A DNA stretch of 11,054 nt from JBDHTS01 sp044220535 (lineage in GTDB: Bacteria > Pseudomonadota > Alphaproteobacteria > Micavibrionales > Micavibrionaceae), in assembly GCA_044220535.1 (NCBI GenBank), contig JBGAQU010000088.1:1-11054 (forward strand). Direction: 5' to 3'. This document shows, piece by piece, positions 5,876 through 11,054 of the stretch. The notes beneath the pieces were generated by a model. It was not told the origin of the DNA and did no database searches. It saw only the letters and a program-made list of their open reading frames with translations. Every line of letters begins with the position of its first letter. Position 1 is the first letter of the stretch. The position numbers and the translations under genes were made by a program.

Positions 5876-7356
5876 TATGACCTTCCCAAAATAATCTTGC
5901 GCCCTTCATCCTCAAACGGCAGGCAGCGTGGAGTGACGGAAAATTCTTTACGCACGGCGTCCAACGTGGAGTCGCCCAGCAGTGAAGAATCCAGCTTTAC
6001 GAAACCTTTTGTGTCGGAGGCGAAGAAGTCGCGGGCTGCCTTGACATCCTTCACATCCTGGATATTGCCATCGCGGAATGCGCGGGATTTGTTCAGCATG
6101 TCGGATTGCATGGCTTGTAATACGCCGGCAATCGACCCTGCGAATTCATCGACCGAGACTGTTTTCTTTGAATCCTTGCCGAGATCCCGGCGGATATAGG
6201 TGAGTTGGCCTTCATCCATTTCGCGCTGGCCGATTTCAACACGGACAGGTACGCCCTTCTTGATGCAGGACCACATTTTGTCGGGCGTGCGAGCGTCCGA
6301 TGCGTCCAAGTGAACGCGTATGCCGGATGCTTTCAGGCGTTTTGCCAGAGCCTGGCAATAGTCGATGACCGGGCCGCGGCCGCTATCGTCACGAATGACA
6401 GGGATGATAGCAATCTGATGCGGGGCAATGCGGGGCGGCATGATCATGCCGTCATCATCCGCATGGCTCATGATCAACCCGCCGATGGAACGGGTGGAGA
6501 AGCCCCATGAGGTGGTGTGCGCATGGTGCATCTGGCCGTCTTCGCCCTGGAAGGCGATGTTGAAAGATTTGGAGAAATGCTGGCCGAGATTGTGGGATGT
6601 GCAGGCCTGTAGAGCCTTACCATCCTGCATCATGGCTTCGATGGTGTAGCTGCGGTCTGCGCCCGGAAAACGTTCGTCGTCCGACTTTTCGCCGTTAATG
6701 CCGGCAATGGCCAGGCATTCTTCATATAGCCGGTTATACACACCAAGCATTTTGATAGCATCTGCCTGCGCTTCTTCCGCCGTGGCGAACGCGTTATGCC
6801 CTTCCTGCCACAGGAATTCAGAGGTGCGAAGGAACATGCGGGTGCGGAGTTCCCAACGCATGACGTTGCACCACTGGTTCAGTTTTAGTGGCAGGTCGCG
6901 ATAGGACTGCACCCATTTCGCCATCGAGTCGCCGATGATGGTTTCAGAGGTCGGGCGGATAATAAAGGGTTCTTCGAGCTTTGCTGACGGTGCGGGGACC
7001 AAGCCGCCATCCGGGCCTTTTTCAAGCCTGTGATGGGTAACGATCGCGCATTCCTTGGCGAAGCCGTCGATATGTTCGGCTTCGCGGCTGATGAAGCTGA
7101 GAGGGATCAGGAGCGGGAAATAGGCGTTCTGCACGCCCTCCTCCTTGATCATATCATCCAGCGCGCGCTGGATGTTTTCCCACAGCGCATAGCCATAGGG
7201 TTTAATGACCATGCAGCCGCGTACGGGTGCGTTCTCGGCCATGTCGGCGGCTTTAATGACCGACTGGTACCATTCAGGAAAGTTTTCTTCCCTCGTCGGT
7301 GTGATTGCCGTCTTTGCTTTACCGCCGCTTTGCGCGGCCTTTTGTGCCTGTGCCAT
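5872..7356 (-). CDS. proS: Prolyl-tRNA synthetase, archaeal/eukaryal type (type 3)
   Basis: This enzyme charges tRNA-Pro with proline in the cytosol. The 494-residue protein has class II motifs in the archaeal/eukaryal form: the TXE loop RPTSETI (134-140), motif 2 from RWELRTR (168) to WQEGHNAF (183-190), and motif 3 with SWGFSTRSIGG (283-293) and MIMPPRIAPHQ (304-314). The anticodon-binding domain follows (about 315-410) and then the extra C-terminal domain (about 415-494) ending in Tyr (GRSY). The compact bacterial type lacks that end. Archaeal relatives carry four zinc-binding Cys in this last domain; only Cys478 is present here, so zinc is probably not bound. I choose the ATG at 7356, which shares one base with the preceding TAA (TAATG) and has AGGG upstream. 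An ATG six codons earlier (7374) is possible but lacks a ribosome binding site. Confidence 0.94.
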   Translation of the reverse strand: MAQAQKAAQSGGKAKTAITPTREENFPEWYQSVIKAADMAENAPVRGCMVIKPYGYALWENIQRALDDMIKEEGVQNAYFPLLIPLSFISREAEHIDGFAKECAIVTHHRLEKGPDGGLVPAPSAKLEEPFIIRPTSETIIGDSMAKWVQSYRDLPLKLNQWCNVMRWELRTRMFLRTSEFLWQEGHNAFATAEEAQADAIKMLGVYNRLYEECLAIAGINGEKSDDERFPGADRSYTIEAMMQDGKALQACTSHNLGQHFSKSFNIAFQGEDGQMHHAHTTSWGFSTRSIGGLIMSHADDDGMIMPPRIAPHQIAIIPVIRDDSGRGPVIDYCQALAKRLKASGIRVHLDASDARTPDKMWSCIKKGVPVRVEIGQREMDEGQLTYIRRDLGKDSKKTVSVDEFAGSIAGVLQAMQSDMLNKSRAFRDGNIQDVKDVKAARDFFASDTKGFVKLDSSLLGDSTLDAVRKEFSVTPRCLPFEDEGRKIILGRSY

Positions 7357-8030
7357 TACTGACCCTGTTTCCATTTAATGTCTTTTTTCTGGATGCCTTT
7401 GCCTTCCTGGATCGTGATGGTGGGCAGAGGCGGCGTTTCTTCATCCGTTTCCGCTTCGGGCACCATCGTGCCGGGCGGTGTTTTGAAATCGGCTGGCGGC
7501 GACAGATCCGGCTGTTGTTTTGCTCCCGGCGTTTTTATGAATGCGCCAGGCGGCGGTGGAGGCGGCAGGATCGGCGGCGGAACGTCGAGCGGTTTTTTAG
7601 GCGGAGCGACCGGTTGCGGCGGTTGTGTCGCGGCAGGGGTTGCCGGGGTAGAGGGTGCGCGGCCGCACAATACGTTGGCCTGCTGCGTCATATCCTGGCC
7701 GTTATAGGTGACGATGCCGTCTTTACGGATCTCAAGATTGCCAGTCACGGTTTCAAGCTGGGTGCCGGCAGGCAGCGGGCCATTGAGACGGCGCGCCAGA
7801 TCGACAGTCAGCGGGATTTTAACGATATCCGGCACCATGGACTGGCCGCCGTTGTTATAATCCGCCGGGACGACCGGCTTGCCATGCACATCGACGCCCG
7901 GTTCATAGGCGACACCCTTCGCGCTTTCATGTTTTGAAAGGATTTTGCACAGGGCGCTGGTTGTGTCCTGCGCCTTTGCCGGAAGGGTTCCGGCGATGAA
8001 AATTGCCAGTGTCAGGGCTGCGCGTCTCAT
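7356..8030 (-). CDS. Secreted proline-rich protein, unknown function
   Basis: This is a 224-residue protein with a clear Sec signal peptide (MRR start, hydrophobic core 5-15, cleavage probably after AKA at 18-20). A compact region (21-124) contains GVDVHGKPVVPADYN (45-59) and two cysteines (28 and 122) that may pair. A long Pro-rich tail (126-203) includes six consecutive prolines at 156-161 and resembles envelope-spanning linkers. The C-terminus (204-224) is lysine-rich and might be a contact segment. I do not recognise the family; a periplasmic or envelope-attached role is inferred from the signal peptide and linker. The ATG overlaps the stop of the DUF1467 gene (ATGA), and its TAA overlaps the proS ATG by one base, so it is in the operon. 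The polyproline run would be expected to need EF-P during translation, which depends on the product of the next gene only indirectly. Confidence 0.85.
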   Translation of the reverse strand: MRRAALTLAIFIAGTLPAKAQDTTSALCKILSKHESAKGVAYEPGVDVHGKPVVPADYNNGGQSMVPDIVKIPLTVDLARRLNGPLPAGTQLETVTGNLEIRKDGIVTYNGQDMTQQANVLCGRAPSTPATPAATQPPQPVAPPKKPLDVPPPILPPPPPPGAFIKTPGAKQQPDLSPPADFKTPPGTMVPEAETDEETPPLPTITIQEGKGIQKKDIKWKQGQ

Positions 8031-8296
8031 TGTAATCCATCCTCCCGCATCATACCGGATGCGATTTCGTGAAAGTCGATGATATCCATTTTCATAAGAA
8101 ATTCAATGACCAACCAGATTATCGCAGACAGAATAGTGGTGGCAATTATTTTCAGCTTAAGACGCGGATTGGCGGGCGCGCCGGGGGCATTTCCAAGCTG
8201 CGGCTGTGCCTGCGGCGCGTTTCCCCAGGGCAGGACCGCAAACAATGCGGTCCACCAGACAATAAAATAGACGAACAGGCCGGATACGAGGTTCAT
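8027..8296 (-). CDS. DUF1467 family membrane protein
   Basis: This is an 89-residue inner-membrane protein with two membrane segments (about 5-24 and 48-69). They are separated by a loop rich in Pro, Ala and Gly ending in GAPANPRLKLK. The VYFIVWWTALFAVLPWG stretch followed by an APGAPANPR loop is typical of DUF1467, a family found in alphaproteobacteria next to rnj and proS; its function is not known to me. The ATG lies 4 nt after the rnj stop, with GGAAGA within the end of rnj as ribosome binding site. The stop overlaps the next start (ATGA), which fixes its place in the operon. Confidence 0.9.
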   Translation of the reverse strand: MNLVSGLFVYFIVWWTALFAVLPWGNAPQAQPQLGNAPGAPANPRLKLKIIATTILSAIIWLVIEFLMKMDIIDFHEIASGMMREDGLQ

Positions 8297-8300
8297 GGCA

Positions 8301-10010
8301 TCAATCTTCCAGTCTTACCACATGCACCGTCGTATTTGGCTTGATGCCCAATACATGTTGAACGAAGCGGCGGACGCCAATGCGGATTTCTTCGTGGACC
8401 ATGTGATCATCGTTCACATCATCATTGCTCATATCCGCAATAATATCCTCAACCTCTTGGACCAACTCGGTTTCGATTTTCTTTTCGGCTTCGTTGGACG
8501 GGTCGATCAGGCCGATGGTAGAGATTTTAGGATCAGCCAGCAATTCGCCACGGTCGTCCATGACCAGAGAGACATGAACCGTGCCGGAGAACTGCAGCTT
8601 GCGCCGAGCGGAAATCGCCTCGTGATCGGCCTTTATGATTCGGTTTGTTTCGACCGCCAGCAGGCCGGTTGGAACATGATCCTCAATTTTTGCCTTACCG
8701 GGCGCCAGGCAAATGACGGCGCCGTTGATTGGAACCACAGTTTCCGGCACGCCCATATCGCGGGCCAATTGGGCATGGGCTTCGAGTTGCAGGCGTTCGC
8801 CGTGCACCGGCACTACGATTTGTGGCTTGATCCAGGACAGCATATCCCGGATTTCATCGCTGCGTGGGTGGCCGGAGGCGTGGATCAGATGCGGCGTATC
8901 GCTTTCGCCGATGATTTTTACGCCGGCGGCGCTGAGGTTGTTTTTGACGATATCGATTTCTTTTTCGTTACCCGGGATGGCGCGCGCGGAAAAGATTACG
9001 GTGTCGCCACGTTTCAACAGGACGTTCTGGTGTTCGCCCCGAGCCATGCGGGCCAAGGCAGCGCGTGCTTCACCCTGCGATCCCGTCACGATCATGACGA
9101 TGGATTTATCGGGCATGCTCTCGACGTCATCTTCGGTCAGGAAATCATGGATATCCTTCATATAGCCGCAGGTACGTGCCGCGTTGGTCATGTTGTGGAG
9201 AGAACGGCCTACGATCGCGACTTTACGCTCGCAAGCCTTTGCAGCTTTTACGATGCTGCGTACGCGCCCGACATTAGATGCGAAGATTGTGACGGCAATG
9301 CGCCCGGTGCATTCGCGGAAGACGGCCTCCAAGCCTTCTGCCACCTCACCTTCGGAGGCAGAGCGGCCCGGTGATGGAGCGTTTGTGGAATCGCCGATAT
9401 AAGCCAATACGCCATCATCGCCGATGGATTTAAACATATCGACATCGACGGGGTCGCCAAGGACGGGCGTTGGGTCAAGGTTCCAGTCGCCGCTGTGCAG
9501 GATTTTACCTAGCGATGTGCCGATTAGAAGCGAAGACGCTTCAGGGATCGAATGGGTGACGGGCAGGAATTTTACGCTGAACGGCCCAAGCTCGATGGTT
9601 TCATTGAAACCGACGATGTTGATTTTCGCCTTTTTGCATTCAGGAAATTCCTGGAATTTCTGGAGCAGGATGGCAGCGGTGAATGCGCCACAGTAAATCG
9701 GGCATTTCAGGCGCGGCCACAGGCGCGGAACCGCGCCGATATGGTCTTCATGCGCGTGAGTGATGATCAGCGCCTCGAGATTATCAAGGCGTTCTTCAAG
9801 AAAAGCCGGATCGGGCAGCATGATGTCGATGCCGGGGAATTTCTCATCAGCAAAGCCCATGCCGAGATCGACGGCAATCCAGCGGCCGCCGATTGTGTAC
9901 AGGTTGAAATTCACTCCGAACTGTTCCGCGCCGCCAAGCGGGACGAAATACAGTTTTTCCGGGTCGAAATTTTTAGTGAGAGTCTTACTCGGTGTTTTGT
10001 TCTTTTTCAT
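8301..10010 (-). CDS. rnj: Ribonuclease J
   Basis: This is a metallo-beta-lactamase/beta-CASP ribonuclease with 5'-3' exonuclease and endonuclease activity, acting in mRNA decay and rRNA maturation in the cytoplasm. The 569 residues have the normal RNase J length. Metal ligands are visible: HAHEDH (85-90: His85, His87, Asp89, His90), His153 in VTHSIPEA, and Asp175 in SGDWN. The beta-CASP region has GDSTNA (206-211), TGSQGEARAALARMARGEH (309-327) and HASGHP (377-382), followed by VPVHGE with His403. The C-terminal domain (about 455-569) is the part used for dimerisation in the family. The ATG is one base after the coaX stop, with only a weak purine-rich stretch upstream, so translation is probably coupled to coaX. 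Confidence 0.97.
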   Translation of the reverse strand: MKKNKTPSKTLTKNFDPEKLYFVPLGGAEQFGVNFNLYTIGGRWIAVDLGMGFADEKFPGIDIMLPDPAFLEERLDNLEALIITHAHEDHIGAVPRLWPRLKCPIYCGAFTAAILLQKFQEFPECKKAKINIVGFNETIELGPFSVKFLPVTHSIPEASSLLIGTSLGKILHSGDWNLDPTPVLGDPVDVDMFKSIGDDGVLAYIGDSTNAPSPGRSASEGEVAEGLEAVFRECTGRIAVTIFASNVGRVRSIVKAAKACERKVAIVGRSLHNMTNAARTCGYMKDIHDFLTEDDVESMPDKSIVMIVTGSQGEARAALARMARGEHQNVLLKRGDTVIFSARAIPGNEKEIDIVKNNLSAAGVKIIGESDTPHLIHASGHPRSDEIRDMLSWIKPQIVVPVHGERLQLEAHAQLARDMGVPETVVPINGAVICLAPGKAKIEDHVPTGLLAVETNRIIKADHEAISARRKLQFSGTVHVSLVMDDRGELLADPKISTIGLIDPSNEAEKKIETELVQEVEDIIADMSNDDVNDDHMVHEEIRIGVRRFVQHVLGIKPNTTVHVVRLED

Positions 10011-10011
10011 T

Positions 10012-10788
10012 CTAGTGTGTTTTCTTTTTCTGTCTGTCGTAAATGTAAAACAATCCGCGCAAAGTCAGATCGTCGTCGGTTTTGTTGATGCAATCGACGC
10101 TGCCCGCGAACAAATTGGCCAGGCCACCCGTGGCGATGACGAAGGGTTTTTCGCCTAGTTCATCCGCCATGCGTTTGACTAGGCCTTCAATCATGCCTGC
10201 ATAGCCCCAGTAGACGCCGGATTGCATTGCATCCACTGTGTTGCGGCCGATGGCCGCGTCGGTTTTCTGGACAGTGATTTTTGGCAGTTTTGCCGCCGCC
10301 ATCTGTAATGCTGTCATGGATAAATTGACACCAGGGGCAATGGAGCCGCCGCAATAGGCGCCCTGCCCGTCTATCACGTCGAAGGTCGTCGCTGTGCCGA
10401 AATCAATGACGATGGCGGGGACTTTGTAATCTTTCAGCACCGCGACTGAATTCACCAGCCTGTCCGCACCGATTTCGTTCGGGTTGTTCAGTTTGATTTT
10501 CAATCCCAGATCCAGCGCCGCGCTGACCAGAAGCGGCTCAACATGAAGTGTTTTTTTGCAGAACTGAATCAGGTGGAAATTCGCATCCGGCACGACCGAG
10601 CTGATGATCGCGTCCGTAATATCCTCAAGCTGCAATTTATGGATAGAGAGCAACTGGAAAATCCAGGCGGCGTATTCATCCGCCGTGCGGCCCGCATCGG
10701 TCCGGCAACGCCAGGATTGCACCATGGCGCCATCGCGAAACACCGCGAAGGTGAAATTGGTATTGCCTGCATCGATGGCGAGGAGCAT
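10012..10788 (-). CDS. coaX: Type III pantothenate kinase
   Basis: This enzyme catalyses the first committed step of coenzyme A synthesis, phosphorylation of pantothenate. At 258 residues it has the usual CoaX length and the ASKHA-fold motifs: DAGNTN (6-11, phosphate binding), NPNEIGADRLVN (102-113, with Asp109), DFGTATTFD (129-137, with the catalytic-region Asp129), GGSIAPG (147-153) and ATGGLA (219-224). It differs in fold and motifs from the CoaA and CoaW kinases. It is the first gene of the proposed operon downstream of birA. A promoter lies about 80 nt upstream, and the ribosome binding site (GGAAT) is weak. The last codons are lysine-rich and run straight into rnj. Confidence 0.97.
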   Translation of the reverse strand: MLLAIDAGNTNFTFAVFRDGAMVQSWRCRTDAGRTADEYAAWIFQLLSIHKLQLEDITDAIISSVVPDANFHLIQFCKKTLHVEPLLVSAALDLGLKIKLNNPNEIGADRLVNSVAVLKDYKVPAIVIDFGTATTFDVIDGQGAYCGGSIAPGVNLSMTALQMAAAKLPKITVQKTDAAIGRNTVDAMQSGVYWGYAGMIEGLVKRMADELGEKPFVIATGGLANLFAGSVDCINKTDDDLTLRGLFYIYDRQKKKTH

Positions 10789-10866
10789 GAAGCCGTTATT
10801 CCATTATTATTAAGCCATTAGGCGTCGCGCCGAATGTATAGTGCATTGCAAAACAATGACAGCAGG

Positions 10867-10895
10867 AAAATAGAGAGTTTTATATAATATGTCAA
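10867..10895 (-). promoter_or_regulatory. Predicted sigma-70 promoter of the coaX-rnj-proS operon
   Basis: Read on the minus strand there is a consensus -35 TTGACA (10895-10890), a 17-nt spacer and a -10 TATTTT (10872-10867). The TGA inside TTGACA is the birA stop codon. The start site would be near 10860, giving a leader of about 70 nt before coaX. No competing signal of this quality is seen between 10789 and 10866. Confidence 0.6.
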
Positions 10896-11054
10896 TTTTT
10901 AAAGATTATATCAGCTGAGTTGATCATTGTTTCTTTGCCATCCTGTAAAAGGACCAGCGCCCCGTTTTTATCGATATTTTTAAATATGCCCTCACGTGTT
11001 TCCGATGCCATGCGTGCTGTGATCATCGAGCCTAACCCATGCGCCTGTTTCAGC
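10892..11054 (-). CDS. birA: Biotin--[acetyl-CoA-carboxylase] ligase, C-terminal fragment (partial)
   Basis: Only the last 53 codons are in the window; the frame continues past the right edge (first full codon at 11053). The reading is GLGSMITARMASETREGIFKNID followed by GALVLLQDGKE and a stop. This matches the small SH3-like C-terminal domain of BirA-type ligases, which attach biotin to carboxylase carrier proteins. The position immediately upstream of coaX agrees with the usual alphaproteobacterial order. No DNA-binding domain can be judged because the 5' part is missing, so whether it also acts as a repressor is open. No terminator follows, and the coaX promoter begins within the stop codon. 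Confidence 0.82.
   Translation of the reverse strand, partial: LKQAHGLGSMITARMASETREGIFKNIDKNGALVLLQDGKETMINSADIIFKN

Noticed and set aside
7305..7937. Plus-strand frame of 210 codons, very Arg-rich
   Set aside because: It mirrors the Pro-rich coding sequence of the secreted protein; the Arg richness is a consequence of the opposite strand.
8295..9374. Long plus-strand open frame (359 codons) opposite rnj
   Set aside because: It is antisense to a fully motif-supported RNase J gene. Its sequence is rich in His, Asp and Phe as expected of a shadow frame, and it has no family resemblance.
10789..10866. Short GGCG/CGCC hairpin in the coaX leader as a possible riboswitch or attenuator
   Set aside because: The stem is only four base pairs with a three-base loop and no T-run; it could occur by chance.
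1..11054. Search for tRNA or rRNA genes, CRISPR arrays, insertion sequences and prophage genes
   Set aside because: No cloverleaf, regularly spaced repeats, transposase or integrase motifs, or terminal repeats were seen by eye.

Overview
This window looks like a chromosomal segment of an alphaproteobacterium. The minus strand carries, in transcription order, birA (3' end only) - coaX - rnj - DUF1467 protein - secreted proline-rich protein - proS - two paralogous small membrane proteins - lolC/E - lolD - dnaE (5' part only). A birA/coaX/rnj/DUF1467/proS/lolC/lolD/dnaE order is one I know from alphaproteobacterial genomes, and the DUF1467 protein and the DnaE sequence fit that group. I cannot name a genus. 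The intermediate GC and lineage-specific inserts would fit a less-studied lineage, but that is inference.

Layout from right to left along transcription. 11053-10892 is the tail of biotin-protein ligase, and a good promoter (-35 overlapping the birA stop) drives coaX. coaX, rnj, the DUF1467 gene, a secreted Pro-rich protein and proS are packed with gaps of 0-4 nt or overlaps of 1-4 nt, so they probably form one operon. The proS product is the archaeal/eukaryal-type (type 3) prolyl-tRNA synthetase, not the compact bacterial type usual at this locus. proS is followed, via a TTGA stop/start overlap, by two tandem single-span membrane proteins. They are clear paralogues of each other, with a cysteine pair at identical residue numbers (85 and 132).

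From 4088 to 5871 the conserved core is interrupted by these two minus-strand genes and two small plus-strand genes (4153-4419 and 4694-4966). The second plus-strand gene has a strong ribosome binding site and a long, foldable leader. An excellent intrinsic terminator lies downstream of it, inside the coding sequence of the oppositely oriented membrane protein. lolC/E and lolD then follow (8-nt overlap), giving the lipoprotein-releasing ABC transporter. A bidirectional terminator separates lolD from another AT-rich plus-strand insert (1868-2110). That insert encodes a one-span protein with its own promoter, a 10-bp inverted repeat straddling the predicted start site, and its own terminator. 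dnaE occupies 1-1732 and is truncated by the window edge.

The core genes are housekeeping: DNA replication, translation, RNA decay, coenzyme A synthesis and outer-membrane lipoprotein trafficking. The unexplained biology is in the inserts: the duplicated cysteine-pair membrane proteins behind an apparently displaced proS, the antisense-embedded terminator, and the small operator-controlled membrane protein. No RNA genes, insertion sequences or CRISPR arrays were seen.
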